DNA of 64,000 nt from positions 1-64,000 of the forward strand of contig CAKRZE010000009.1 of the NCBI GenBank assembly GCA_934432725.1. The letters are read 5' to 3'. Under the pieces are notes generated by a model. It was not told where the DNA came from. It searched no databases and saw only the letters and a list, made by a program, of their open reading frames with translations. A program made the position numbers and the translations under genes. Positions 1-9,036 of the stretch are shown piece by piece (within the stretch, counting starts at the first letter, position 1; each line of letters opens with the position of its first letter). Origin of the DNA: an uncultured Eubacteriales bacterium. Lineage in GTDB: Bacteria; Bacillota; Clostridia; Oscillospirales; CAG-272.

Positions 1-527
1 TTCACCCTATAGATGTAGTTGATCTGCCGCATTTTCCGAATTTGCCGGCTTTGCCGCCAAATTCATGAAGCCTTGCTCAAATTTGAGGTATCATAAATGC
101 GGATAACCTTCACCCTGTAGGTGCAGTTGATCTGCCGCATTTTCCGAATTTGCCGGCTTTGCCGCCAAATTCATGAAGCCTTGCTTAAATTTGAGGTATC
201 ATAAATGCGGATAACATTCACCCTATAGATGTAGTTGATCTGCCGCATTTTCCGAATTTGCCGGCTTTGCCGCCAAATTCATGAAGCCTTGCTTAAATTT
301 GAGGTATCATAAATGCGGATAACATTCACCCTATAGATGTAGTTGATCTGCCGCATTTTCCGAATTTGCCGGCTTTGCCGCCAAATTCATGAAGCCTTGC
401 TTAAATTTGAGGTATCATAAATGCGGATAACCTTCACCCTGTAGGTGCAGTTGATCTTCCGCATTCTGCGAATTTGCCGGCTTTGCCGCCAAATTCATGA
501 AGCCTTGCTTAAATTTGCAGTATCATG
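1..527 (-). repeat. Tandem array of five 108-bp repeat units (module R1)
   Basis: Five near-identical 108-bp units begin at 1, 109, 217, 325 and 433. Units 2 and 5 share small variants (gtaggtgcag instead of gatgtagttg-type bases), so the array has diversified or been duplicated in blocks. Each unit carries an imperfect palindrome, gaatttgccggc-ttt-gccgccaaattc, and ends at a TATNATAC-like junction. The reverse complement matches the units at 57754-57861 and 63034-63357. No ORF runs through all units. The array continues off the left edge, so the full copy number is unknown. Confidence 0.9.
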
Positions 528-790
528 CGCACAGAAAATCCTCTGCTGAGGACTTTCCGGGGCTTGATAGTCCCCGGCGCGGCGCTTTGCTGCGCGTGCT
601 CCTTGACGCACGGCGTAAAAAGGTTTGTGCAAGCACACATTTTTGCTTCATGGTATAATAACCGCAGGAAGGGCTGCCGAGCACCCCTTCGCGGCTGACG
701 CCTCCCCGTGCTTCGCACGGCTGCGGCATTGACGGCTTCGCAAAAATGTCCGTGCAAGCACACATTTTTGCTGCATGGTATAATACCGCC
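521..790 (-). repeat. Mosaic of intergenic repeat modules R3 and R2
   Basis: Read on the minus strand this is a full R2 module (about 650-788), a second partial R2 (about 613-660) fused to an R3 module (about 521-613), then the R1 array. Each junction shows a TATTATACC or ATGATAC-like sequence. R2 contains the hairpin-forming pair aaaatgtgtgc / gcacaaacatttt. R3 contains GC-rich stems such as ccggggc...gccccgg. Closely similar modules occur at 54571-54735 and 57681-57987. The ORFs crossing this stretch look like by-products of the repeats. Confidence 0.8.
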
Positions 791-1359
791 ATACCCTCAC
801 TTTTCAGACCCTTTCCCGTCCTGCACATCGGCAGTGGGCAGTCCGATCCCGTACAAAGCAACGGAGAATTTTAAAAGAGCTGCCCCAAACATCAATGTTA
901 AGAACAGCCCTTTCGGAATTGCCGATCGGGATTCCAATGTTTTTGGCGTGATCCCGGCCGCCATTTTCTGATTTTCGATTTTTACGGAAAAATACAAGCG
1001 TCAAATCCGTGAAGCCGGACGCCAGAGAGATCGCTCCCGTCAATCAACAGGAAAAGGGGCTCTTGCCGATTCCGGACAAACAGGGACCCCTCGCCGTCTT
1101 GATTCTAACCGATTCCGGCGCCGCAGCGGCTTCTGCTTTCAGGAATTGTTCCGCAAACCGACCTCCGAGGATTCCCCGGTTGAGTCCCGCAAAACTGAAA
1201 AGGTCCTTGCCGATTCCGGAAAAACAACGCTTCCGCCCGTCCGGCATGGACCGGGATGCATGCCGGTGCCGGAAGAGCAGTCTTCCCGGTCAGAAGCTTC
1301 CCTTCAGACCGCGTTCCTTCCGCTTCAGGCGCTGCGTCCCCTCCGCGAATTATGTATGC
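791..1359. other. Intergenic stretch, no supported gene
   Basis: This separates the repeat mosaic from brnQ. A short minus-strand reading frame (797-997) has a hydrophobic middle but no good ribosome-binding site, and it runs toward the repeat. I see no RNA gene, promoter or clear terminator. The phrase gccgattccgg recurs several times without forming an ordered array. Confidence 0.4.
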
Positions 1360-2730
1360 TCACTGCTGTCCGCCGGAAACAGCCGGCTTTTCCCAGATCA
1401 ATCTGGCGACCAGCCCCACAAGCAAGCCAAGCGCCGCCGGAATAATCCATCCGAGTCCGTACTCTGAAAACGGAAGGACGGTGTTCACCAGCTTCAGAAC
1501 GCCCTCCAGCCGAAGCGCAGCAATCACCTGCTTCGGCAAAGCGCCGAGAAAATCAAAGATTGCCGCAATCAAAGTAAAGCCGGTAACAAAACGGTATACA
1601 TATTTGCTGTGCCCGAACAGATTGCCGAAAAGACCGAGCAGAATCAGCGTAATTGCGAGCGGATACAAAAACATCAGAACCGGAAGAGAATAGGAAATAA
1701 TTGCATTCAGACCGAGATTGGCAATCAGAAAAGAACAAAGGCTGAAGATAATTGCCCACACCCTATAGGAAAACAGCTTCGGAAACAGCTCCACAAAGGT
1801 CTCGGAACAGCTGGTCACAAGTCCGACCGCAGTTTTCAGGCAGGCAAAGGTCACGGTCACGGCAAGAATGATTGCCCCGGCTTTCCCGAAATAATGATCC
1901 GCAACAACGGCAAATACCTCTCCGCCGTTCTTACAGAGCTCACTCAGCCCTCTGCACTGCGCACCGACCACCGTCACCGCAACATAGATAGCAGCCATAA
2001 TCAGGCAGCTGAACACACCCGCTCTGATGGTATTCTTCGCAACCGCGCGCGGCTCCTTTACACCCAGTCCGCGGATTACGTTAATCACAATGATTCCGAA
2101 TGCCAGACTGGCAAGCGCATCCATCGTATTATAGCCCTCAAGGAAACCGGTTGCAAAGGCTTTGTCCGCATAGGCTCCGACCGGGGCAGTATCCGAAATA
2201 GCTCCGATCGGCTTGATCAATGCCGCAACCACAAGAATTCCGAGGAAGATCAAAAACAGGGGATTGATAATCTTCCCCACCCACGTCAGAATTTTTCCCG
2301 GGAAAAGAGAGAACGCCATAACCGCCGCAAAAAACAGCACGGAAAAAATCACAAGCGCGAGAGAGGTATTGACGCCCTCTCCGAGAATCGGCTCAATTCC
2401 AACCGTAAACGGAACCGTTGCACAACGCGGAATCGCAAAAAAGGGACCGATCGTCAGATAAAGCGCACAGGTAAAGAACACACTGTAGCCGCGTCCGACC
2501 TTGCCGGACAGCTCAATCAAACCATCGCTCCGGCTGATCCCCATTGCGGTCACACCAAGCAGCGGAAGTCCGACCCCCGTAATCAAAAAACCGATCACCG
2601 CCGGTATCATGCGGCTTCCGGCAAGCTGTCCCATATAAATCGGAAAAATCAGGTTGCCTGCGCCGAAAAACAGTCCGAACAGCATGCTTGCCACAAAAAA
2701 CAGTTCACTTTTGGTTATTTTTTCTTTCAA
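1360..2730 (-). CDS. brnQ: Branched-chain amino acid transport system II carrier protein
   Basis: This is a 456-residue integral membrane protein of the LIVCS/BrnQ family, which imports leucine, isoleucine and valine by cation symport. It opens with a short charged head and then a helix containing FGLFFGAGNLIFPIYMG, the typical first BrnQ segment. About a dozen hydrophobic segments follow. I chose the TTG at 2728-2730 because CAGGAG lies eight bases upstream and the family homology begins there; the longer frame has no ribosome-binding site. It is monocistronic, with a strong promoter at 2844-2872. No T-box or leucine leader is visible in the short 5' region. Confidence 0.9.
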   Translation of the reverse strand: MKEKITKSELFFVASMLFGLFFGAGNLIFPIYMGQLAGSRMIPAVIGFLITGVGLPLLGVTAMGISRSDGLIELSGKVGRGYSVFFTCALYLTIGPFFAIPRCATVPFTVGIEPILGEGVNTSLALVIFSVLFFAAVMAFSLFPGKILTWVGKIINPLFLIFLGILVVAALIKPIGAISDTAPVGAYADKAFATGFLEGYNTMDALASLAFGIIVINVIRGLGVKEPRAVAKNTIRAGVFSCLIMAAIYVAVTVVGAQCRGLSELCKNGGEVFAVVADHYFGKAGAIILAVTVTFACLKTAVGLVTSCSETFVELFPKLFSYRVWAIIFSLCSFLIANLGLNAIISYSLPVLMFLYPLAITLILLGLFGNLFGHSKYVYRFVTGFTLIAAIFDFLGALPKQVIAALRLEGVLKLVNTVLPFSEYGLGWIIPAALGLLVGLVARLIWEKPAVSGGQQ

Positions 2731-2843
2731 AGTCTGGTACTCCTGTCTGGCTTCCGAAAAAAAGCAGTCCGCTTCTCCGATGTGCGACCGGCATCCGCTT
2801 TTTCTCCGAAAAAAATAATGTGTCGGAAAAACCGACTTGATAC

Positions 2844-2872
2844 AGTATATCATCCATACGGCTTCCTGTCAA
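2844..2872 (-). promoter_or_regulatory. Sigma-A promoter of brnQ
   Basis: On the minus strand, a perfect TTGACA (2867-2872) and TATACT (2844-2849) are separated by 17 bases. Transcription would start about 110 bases before the TTG start codon. The leader holds a small stem, gtcgg-ttttt-ccgac, followed by a T-rich run. This could be a weak attenuator. Confidence 0.75.
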
Positions 2873-3029
2873 GAAAAAACGCTTTTTATCCGGAAAAAAC
2901 GGGCTTTTCGGTTTTCCCTCCCACATTGAAGCCGCAGCCGCGCCTCTGCTTTTCGGAGCCGGGAAACGCTTACGGAAAAACCGGCATTGCAGATTCAGGC
3001 AAATTCTTTTTTAATCTTTGGAAAAGGGC

Positions 3030-3058
3030 TTGATTTTCGGAAAATAATGTGCTATACT
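3030..3058 (+). promoter_or_regulatory. Sigma-A promoter of tRNA-Arg
   Basis: TTGATT (3030-3035) and TATACT (3053-3058) have a 17-base spacer. The start would fall about 15 bases before the tRNA. Confidence 0.75.
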
Positions 3059-3079
3059 ATAAGAGTGGTCAAAACCAAT

Positions 3080-3156
3080 GCGCCGGTAGCTCAGCTGGAT
3101 AGAGTACCAGATTCCGATTCTGAGGGTCACGGGTTCAAATCCTGTTCGGCGCGCCA
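3080..3156 (+). tRNA. tRNA-Arg, anticodon CCG, CCA encoded
   Basis: A full cloverleaf fits: acceptor GCGCCGG with TCGGCGC, D-arm GCTC/GAGT, anticodon loop TTCCGAT giving CCG, and a T-arm with loop TTCAAAT. CCA is encoded at 3154-3156. The first anticodon-stem pair (27-43) is C-A rather than a Watson-Crick pair; the rest pairs well. It has its own promoter and a terminator just downstream. Confidence 0.93.
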
Positions 3157-3161
3157 GAAAA

Positions 3162-3187
3162 AGCACTTGCTTTGCAAGTGCTTTTTT
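3162..3187 (+). terminator. Rho-independent terminator after tRNA-Arg
   Basis: The stem AGCACTTG / CAAGTGCT with loop ctttg is followed by six T. Confidence 0.9.
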
Positions 3188-3680
3188 GTATTCTTTTCTG
3201 CTCCAAAAAGCAAACGTACCGACAAAAAGCGCTCCTCTGCCGGAGCGCGGAAGGTCTTTTTCATCCCCCAAAATACGATCTTCCGGGGGAATATACCCAC
3301 AGGTCCGTTCTAAAAAAAGAAACCGTGGTTTTTCGGAAAAGCCCCTCGGGCAGGCAACCGGAAAATCACAGGATCATCCGCAAAAAGTATAAAACGCTTC
3401 CGAAACAGGGAACAAACAGCCGCCCCGAAGCGTCCTCCTATAAAAAGAAGCATCACAGAACAAAAAGTACCCCTGACATGTCTTTTTCATAAGCACGGCT
3501 TCGGACCGTCTTCAAATCTGTAAGAATTTGAAGCCCCTTCGGAAACATGGCACCGGTATGTCTTCCGCTTGCCGCCGGAAGCTGCAAAGCGTCTTGTCCG
3601 CAGCGGAGGCAAGCGTGTGCGTTCCCGTCACTCCCGACGCTCACAAGGCTTTTCCTCCCGCGATTCCGCAATCAAAAAAC
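3188..3680. other. Intergenic stretch, no gene seen
   Basis: There is no convincing ORF, RNA gene or consensus promoter between the tRNA terminator and the ribosome-binding site at 3681. The ORFs here have atypical composition. Confidence 0.4.
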
Positions 3681-3693
3681 AGGAGGCATACAC

Positions 3694-4263
3694 ATGAAAA
3701 AATCAATGCGCCGCGTACTCCTTTTTGCAGCAATCCTCCTTTTTCTTGTTCTGCTTCTTTTGATTCCGCTTTTTGAAGTTCCGACAAGAATCACAGCCGA
3801 AAAGCTCTCAAAAAATACCGGTCTCCCGTTCCGCCTGCTTGAAAGAACGCCTGATTTTTCGGGAGAATACGGTCTGATCGGCGGCTTCGGAATAACCGGC
3901 TATTATGACCGGAAATACGAAGGAGAAGCCGGTCGGAACGATGACAACGACTTTGACGCGCAGAAAAGCGGCGGGGTGATTTATTATGTCTCCAAATGGC
4001 AGGATACCCTGACAGGGCAAAACAGAATTACAAACATCGTCGTAGGCGATCCGGACATCACGCTCCTCGGATGCAGAGTCGGAGACAGCACCGAGGCATT
4101 TGCCAAGGCTCTGACAGAGGCAGGCTTCCGCAAAACGGACGGCTTATACTGCTACCGAAAAAACGGCGTGTATGTTTCGCTCTCACCGGATGAGGAAACC
4201 GGCAGCGTTGCGGTTTTCACGCTGTTCGTCAAACCGTCCAATCTGTTCGGAATCCAATATTGA
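3694..4263 (+). CDS. Hypothetical membrane-anchored protein
   Basis: This encodes 189 residues. ATG at 3694 is preceded by a perfect AGGAGG at 3681-3686, so the gene is very likely real. Residues 1-6 are basic and about 7-27 form one strongly hydrophobic helix (LLFAAILLFLVLLLLIPLF), which suggests an uncleaved signal anchor with the rest outside the membrane. The outside part of about 160 residues is soluble, with a glycine/tyrosine-rich stretch near 55-75, and I recognise no family. It precedes the serpin gene on the same strand with a 223-base gap, so co-function is only a guess. Confidence 0.75.
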   Translation: MKKSMRRVLLFAAILLFLVLLLLIPLFEVPTRITAEKLSKNTGLPFRLLERTPDFSGEYGLIGGFGITGYYDRKYEGEAGRNDDNDFDAQKSGGVIYYVSKWQDTLTGQNRITNIVVGDPDITLLGCRVGDSTEAFAKALTEAGFRKTDGLYCYRKNGVYVSLSPDEETGSVAVFTLFVKPSNLFGIQY

Positions 4264-4399
4264 AGAAAGCCGGCTGAACTGCAGCAAGCTGCCGTGCATG
4301 GCGCTTTGCGCTCCGGCTGTTTGACCCGAAAAATGCCCGTTCGGAGCCTTCGCATTCCGGCACCCCGATGTATAGAAGCAAAAGACCGTCACGCCGGCA

Positions 4400-4420
4400 G
4401 AAAGCCGCTTTGCGGCTTTC
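4400..4420. repeat. Perfect 9-bp inverted repeat upstream of the serpin gene
   Basis: GAAAGCCGC, three T, then GCGGCTTTC. No T-run follows on either strand, so it is not a standard terminator. It could be an mRNA hairpin or an operator. Confidence 0.5.
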
Positions 4421-4486
4421 CCCAGACAACGCAAACAATAAAAATTTCTGTTTACACAGACGCACAGCGTCAGAATGGAGGACACG

Positions 4487-5734
4487 ATGCTTACAAAACG
4501 AATCCTTGCCGCGCTTTTGTGTTTGTCGCTGCTGACAGCCGGAGCACTCGGCATGACCGGCTGCTCCGTCAGGGTCCAGGCAACGGACCTGATGGAGGGA
4601 ATCACACCCGGCAGCGCTGCGGAAAAGCCTGTGGACGATGCGTTTAAAAAGAATGCCGCAGATTTTGCCGTCAGGCTCTTCCAAAAAACACGGGACAGCG
4701 AGAAAAACAGCCTCATCTCCCCGCTTTCCGTCATGCTTGCGCTTGCCATGACCGCCAACGGCGCCAAGGGCGAAACCAGGGCACAGATGGAACAGCTGCT
4801 CGGCGGAGAGCTTGAGGCGCTCAATGCGTATCTGTATTCCTATATGCACAGCCTGCCCTCTGAGCAGAACGCAAAGCTGAGCCTTGCCAACTCCATCTGG
4901 TTCAGAGATCAGGGCTTTACGGCGGAGAAAGCCTTTTTGCAGACAAACGCCGATTATTACGGCGCCGCAGCGTACAAATCTCCCTTTGATACCCAGACCG
5001 TCAAGGACATCAACCACTGGGTCAAGGAAAACACCGACGGCATGATCGATAAGGTCCTTGACACTATCGATCCGGAAACCATGATGTTTTTGATCAACAC
5101 CGTTCTGTTTGATGCGGAATGGAAGGAAATATACAACAAGGACAGCATATATGACGGCATATTTACCGCACTTGACGGCACGCGTCAGACGGTTTCCATG
5201 ATGCATTCGACCGAAGGACTGTATCTGGATGACGGAAAGGCAACCGGTTTTATCAAGGAATATGCAAGCGGCTACAGCTTTGCCGCGCTTTTGCCGAAGG
5301 AGGACGTGACGCTTGCGGAATATGTCTCCTCCCTGACGGGCGAAGGACTTTTGTCCACGCTGGAGCAAGCCAAACGGACCCATGTCGTCGCCGCAATGCC
5401 GAAATTCAACTATCAGTATGAGATCCGCATGAATGATGCGCTGAAGTCCCTCGGGATGACGCTCCCGTTTGACGGCGAGGCTGCCGATTTTACCGCGATG
5501 GGGCATGCGGACTATGGGAATCTCTTCATCGGCAGCGTGATTCATAAAACGAATATCACCGTGGATGCAAGAGGCACCAAGGCGGGCGCTGTAACGGCCA
5601 TTTCCATGAAGACCGAAATGGCAGAGCCGGAGACAGTTTCCGTCACACTGAACCGTCCGTTTGTGTATGTCATTCTGGATAACGCCACAAATCTTCCGAT
5701 CTTCATCGGCACGGTCACAAATCCGGTCGGATGA
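4487..5734 (+). CDS. Serpin family protease inhibitor, predicted lipoprotein
   Basis: This 415-residue protein carries a full serpin fold. Family blocks visible in order include NSLISPLSVMLALAMTANGA, ANSIWF, MMFLINTVLFDAEW, the hinge-type DARGTKAGAVTA, and the C-terminal RPFVYVILD...IFIGTVTNP. The N-terminus is a signal peptide ending in GMTGC, a passable lipobox, so the inhibitor is probably anchored outside the membrane. Serpins trap serine or cysteine proteases through their reactive loop; here the loop would lie just after AVTAISM. The second ATG (4487) is chosen because GGAGG lies six bases upstream. Its target protease is unknown. Confidence 0.9.
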   Translation: MLTKRILAALLCLSLLTAGALGMTGCSVRVQATDLMEGITPGSAAEKPVDDAFKKNAADFAVRLFQKTRDSEKNSLISPLSVMLALAMTANGAKGETRAQMEQLLGGELEALNAYLYSYMHSLPSEQNAKLSLANSIWFRDQGFTAEKAFLQTNADYYGAAAYKSPFDTQTVKDINHWVKENTDGMIDKVLDTIDPETMMFLINTVLFDAEWKEIYNKDSIYDGIFTALDGTRQTVSMMHSTEGLYLDDGKATGFIKEYASGYSFAALLPKEDVTLAEYVSSLTGEGLLSTLEQAKRTHVVAAMPKFNYQYEIRMNDALKSLGMTLPFDGEAADFTAMGHADYGNLFIGSVIHKTNITVDARGTKAGAVTAISMKTEMAEPETVSVTLNRPFVYVILDNATNLPIFIGTVTNPVG

Positions 5735-6270
5735 CGCCCAGACAGTCTGTCGAGCTGGACATACGGACCGTCATGACGGATGCCGGCTGCAAATTCAAGG
5801 CCGGCTCTCTTAGCGGCTTGCTTTTAGCAGTCTCCGAAAATGCCGGTCAAACCGCAGATACGGCACAGGAAGCCGGTTTTCGGTCGGGACGGCAGAATTC
5901 AGACGGCTTTTCCGGAAATTGTGAATCCGAAAAGGAGCCTGCGCAGAGCGGCATGCCGGACCGCACAAAAAGGAGCATCGGAGCCTGCATGAGGCTGCGG
6001 CGTCTGCTTCGGATGTCTGATCTATGAAGAAATATGCGGGTGAATGCCGGTCAGACCCGCATTCCGAAATGAAAAGACGGTGTCGGGAAAACTCTTGGCG
6101 GAGTTTCTTGGCATCGTCTTTTGCGTTTGGCTTGGCGGCATGCACCGTCCGAGGATCGGAACACAAAAACAGGAAAACGGGACCGGACCGCTTCAGACAT
6201 GCAGAAGGTCTGACCGAAATACTGCAATCATCGGCAGCCCGGCTTTTTTCTCTCTAACAGAAGGGGACCG
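5735..6270. other. Intergenic stretch between converging genes
   Basis: The serpin gene and the araC-type gene converge here. The ORFs lack ribosome-binding sites and homology. I see no clear terminator, repeat or RNA gene. Confidence 0.4.
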
Positions 6271-7158
6271 TCACGCCTTTCCCCCGTCTGCCAAAGCCGC
6301 AGCCCGCCCGGTATGCTGTTTCCGATACGCAAGCGGGGAAAGCCCCATAACCTCCCGAAAGGCTTTGGCAAATTTGGAGCCGTTGTCGAACCCGACGCTT
6401 CCGGCAATTTCCAAAACGCTCTGATCGGTCCGGACCAGCAAGTCTGCCGCGAGCTTCATTTTATACGTCCTCATATAAGCATGCGGCGATGTACCGTACA
6501 CGGAGCGGAAGCAGTTCTTGATTCCGGTGCCCGACACATGAAACACCGCAGACAGCTGCTCCAGAGTCACACGCCCCTCTGCATGCCCGACAAGATATCC
6601 GCTGATTCCGCGGGCAAGCTCCAGCTGTGCCTCCGACACCGTATGCGCCGCATTTTCATTTCTTGACACATCCAGCGTGCTCAGAAAAAGCATCAGCTCC
6701 ATCACCTTGATCTTGTAATATCCGTCCCGCACCGCCTGCGGCACCGAATAAAGCTCCGAAAAAATATGTGCGATCCGCTGATCCGAGCGCGAAATATAAA
6801 ACCTTCCCCCATCGCAGAAACGATGCATCAGAGCAGCCGGACTGACATTGACGTCCTTAAGAAAGCAGGAAAGACACTCCGGCGTCCGCGCCGTATCGAT
6901 CACAACCGTAATCCCCGTATACTCCCCCTGCGGAAAAAACTCACCCGGCTCCCGATCCCTGCCGCAGACAATCGCCAGATCTCCGGGCGAGAGCGTAAAG
7001 TAGGCGCTCCGCATACGGCACTCGGCTCTTCCCTCTTTGCAATGGCTGATTTCAAAAACAGTATCCTTCTTTTCTTCTCCCGGAGCCTCCTCCCGAAGCG
7101 CAGCGCTCCGGTACAGCAAACTAATCCCCGGAAAGACCTCATATTTCTTCGTTTGCAT
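6271..7158 (-). CDS. AraC-family transcriptional regulator
   Basis: This 295-residue protein has a C-terminal AraC/XylS DNA-binding domain (about 190-290). The first helix-turn-helix lies around VTLEQLSAVFHVSGTGIKNCF, and the second is marked by SVLEIAGSVGFDNGSKFAKAF and the typical LSPLAYRK ending. The N-terminal ~170 residues resemble a cupin-like sensing region (SPGDLAIV is typical of AraC sensor domains). The ligand is unknown. It lies 72 bases downstream of the methyltransferase on the same strand and may be co-transcribed. Confidence 0.88.
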   Translation of the reverse strand: MQTKKYEVFPGISLLYRSAALREEAPGEEKKDTVFEISHCKEGRAECRMRSAYFTLSPGDLAIVCGRDREPGEFFPQGEYTGITVVIDTARTPECLSCFLKDVNVSPAALMHRFCDGGRFYISRSDQRIAHIFSELYSVPQAVRDGYYKIKVMELMLFLSTLDVSRNENAAHTVSEAQLELARGISGYLVGHAEGRVTLEQLSAVFHVSGTGIKNCFRSVYGTSPHAYMRTYKMKLAADLLVRTDQSVLEIAGSVGFDNGSKFAKAFREVMGLSPLAYRKQHTGRAAALADGGKA

Positions 7159-7230
7159 GTTCCCGTATCCTTTTCATCCGCTGCACAGTCCAGCCCGCCG
7201 ACCGCCGGAGCAGGTCCGCAGGCGGCACCG

Positions 7231-7911
7231 TCAAAGCAGAGCCTCTTCCTTCGTCCCGGATTTTCCGCATTCCGCATAGGCAAGCGGTCCGGCACCGCTC
7301 CAGATAACGCTTTTTCGCAGAAGCAGCCCGTTTTCCTGTAAAAACCGGAAATATGCTGCCGCCGCCTCGGATGCGCCGCCCCGCCCGCCGTCCGCAACGG
7401 CAGGCAAAAGCAGGCTTCCGTTCCCGGTCAAAACCCGCTTTGCCTCGGCAAGCACCTTTTCCGGCTCCCCGGTGCTGTGCTGTACATCAAACAGAATTAC
7501 CGCATCAAACGTTTCATCTGCATACGGCAGATGCGTCATGTCATGCACGGAATAATGGAGCTTTGCGGAGGTATTCTCCCGCTCCGGCGCCTCCAACCGG
7601 CTTTCGGAGGAATCCACGGCTTCTATCATTTTCGCACTGTGCACAACATGGGGCGCAAGCATTCCGCTTCCTGCCGCCAGCTCCAGCACACATTTTCCCC
7701 TGACCGCGCTGCGGAGCATCCGGAGCATCTCCGCATAAGCCCCAGCGTTTTTCGGTGAGCTCCGATAGCGGTCAGAGCCGTATCCGTATGCAGGGCAGCC
7801 GGTTTGAGGCGCCGTCCGAAGTACACTCCGGCAAACAAGCGAAACAAGATACCGCAAGCCCGCAAACAGCCCAGCTGTAACCAGAATCACCGCAAAAAGC
7901 TTTCCATCCAT
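7231..7911 (-). CDS. Class I SAM-dependent methyltransferase, membrane-anchored
   Basis: This encodes 226 residues. A hydrophobic N-terminal segment (LFAVILVTAGLFAGLRYLVSL) suggests membrane attachment. The Rossmann methyltransferase core follows: motif I VLELAAGSGMLAP, acidic VDSS at the end of strand 2, and DETFDAVILFDV as motif IV. The family resembles the Methyltransf_11 type acting on small molecules, lipids or quinones; the substrate cannot be read from sequence. The start at 7911 is set by AAAGGAG nine bases upstream; the earlier ATG at 7920 would abut the Shine-Dalgarno. It is upstream of the araC-type gene. Confidence 0.82.
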   Translation of the reverse strand: MDGKLFAVILVTAGLFAGLRYLVSLVCRSVLRTAPQTGCPAYGYGSDRYRSSPKNAGAYAEMLRMLRSAVRGKCVLELAAGSGMLAPHVVHSAKMIEAVDSSESRLEAPERENTSAKLHYSVHDMTHLPYADETFDAVILFDVQHSTGEPEKVLAEAKRVLTGNGSLLLPAVADGGRGGASEAAAAYFRFLQENGLLLRKSVIWSGAGPLAYAECGKSGTKEEALL

Positions 7912-8013
7912 CCGTATCATCTCCTTTTCACAGGTCCGCACCGTCCGATGCCCGCCCGTCCCGCCGCAGAGCGGCGTGCCGATCATCCGTTCTCCCCCCG
8001 CGCTGCATGCGAT

Positions 8014-8280
8014 TTATTTACGTCTCAACCACCCAAACAAGCCGGAGCCGCCTTCCGAAGCCGTCTCGCAGTGCATCTCCTTCAGCACATACCCCGTTCC
8101 GTCAATCACGGCACGCAGCCTTTCTTCCTCCGGCGCCTGCTCCGCCAGAATCACGGTCTCCCCCTTTTTATAGGAGGATGTAACCTTCTTTACCCGAAAA
8201 TTCTGCCGCACGGCATCGTTGATATGCGCCTCGCACATCCCGCAAGCCATACCGTCAATTTTTAATGTGATCCGAAGCAT
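8014..8280 (-). CDS. Heavy-metal-associated (HMA) domain protein
   Basis: This 88-residue cytosolic protein has a ferredoxin-like HMA fold. The GMACGMC motif (Cys13 and Cys16) is the standard GMxCxxC soft-metal site that binds Cu(I) or a related ion. A C-terminal tail ends in FGWLRRK. It resembles CopZ-type metallochaperones, but no copper ATPase is nearby. The long upstream extension of the frame is not coding; ATG at 8280 follows AAGGGGAG. It is downstream of the DtxR-type regulator on the same strand, separated by about 300 bases. Confidence 0.87.
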   Translation of the reverse strand: MLRITLKIDGMACGMCEAHINDAVRQNFRVKKVTSSYKKGETVILAEQAPEEERLRAVIDGTGYVLKEMHCETASEGGSGLFGWLRRK

Positions 8281-8583
8281 GTAACTTCTCCCCTTCCGTC
8301 CTGAATTCCGCACCCAAAACAATGCGTGTTGTTTATTTGTTTCTTTCTGCCGCTCAGAGACGCTTTCTGTCCCGCATATGCTTCCTGCCGAACCGGTTGC
8401 CCCGCTTTTCAGCTGTTCTGCCGGAGGATTGCGCGCCTTCTGCCCTCTGCCAAAAGCATCCTCCTCCGGATTCCTGCAAATGGAGCTTCCGCGCAGCCTT
8501 TTTGTTTCATATGAATATGCCATGCAGCCTGCCGAGGCGTTTCGCGCCCGCCCCGGGAACACACGGCGCATCCGGCAGCGAAG

Positions 8584-8985
8584 CTATCCTCTTTCCAAGG
8601 GCTTTTCCGCCGCCCTTTTCTCCCGGCACAGGTATTCCAGCTTTTCGTCCGGAATTTCAGCCAGCAGCATACAGACTGCGCGCCGGATATCCGTCTCCTC
8701 GGGAAAGCAGTCCGCAAGAAGCGCCGACACAGAGTCATAATACCGGCTGTATCTCTGCGCTGCCGCCTCGCCTTCCCCGGTAAAGCAGCAGACTCCGTAG
8801 GATTCCCGCATCACAAGCCCCATTGCGGAAAAGGTGTCCATCATATTGTGAACGCTCGGCTTTGAAAGCCGCAGCGCCGCAGCGATATCCGTCAGCCGGA
8901 TTCCTTCGCCGCCCTCCTCCTGAAGCTTTTTCATCGTCAGAAGATACCGGATCTGCGAGGCACTCAGCGTTTTCCGATCTACCAT
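8584..8985 (-). CDS. DtxR/MntR-like metal-dependent transcriptional repressor
   Basis: This 133-residue protein has an N-terminal winged helix typical of the DtxR/MntR family: SASQIRYLLTMKKLQEEG, then IRLTDIAAALRLSKPSVHNMM as the helix-turn-helix and GLVMRESYG in the wing. The C-terminal ~60 residues would form the dimerisation and metal-binding part; there is no SH3-like third domain. In this family, metal-loaded dimers block promoters of uptake genes. It lies directly downstream of the feo operon, behind a terminator, and the feo region has four matching palindromes, so it is the best candidate for the Feo regulator. GAGGTGAG precedes the ATG. Confidence 0.83.
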   Translation of the reverse strand: MVDRKTLSASQIRYLLTMKKLQEEGGEGIRLTDIAAALRLSKPSVHNMMDTFSAMGLVMRESYGVCCFTGEGEAAAQRYSRYYDSVSALLADCFPEETDIRRAVCMLLAEIPDEKLEYLCREKRAAEKPLERG

Positions 8986-9001
8986 TTCTCACCTCTGCGG
9001 A

Positions 9002-9030
9002 AATACAAAGGGGAGGCAAGCCGCCTCCCC
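9002..9030 (-). terminator. Terminator at the end of the feo operon
   Basis: Stem GGGGAGGC / GCCTCCCC (9010-9030), followed on the minus strand by TTTGTATT. It separates the small Cys-rich gene from the DtxR-type regulator. Confidence 0.8.
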
Positions 9031-9036
9031 TGACTG

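Noticed and set aside
1..527. Possible CRISPR array
   Set aside because: The 108-bp period consists of nearly identical sequence throughout, without short repeats separated by unique spacers, and no cas gene is near.
797..997. Small membrane protein or gene fragment upstream of brnQ
   Set aside because: It has a hydrophobic stretch but only a TTG start, no ribosome-binding site, and a frame that runs toward the repeat. It cannot be supported.
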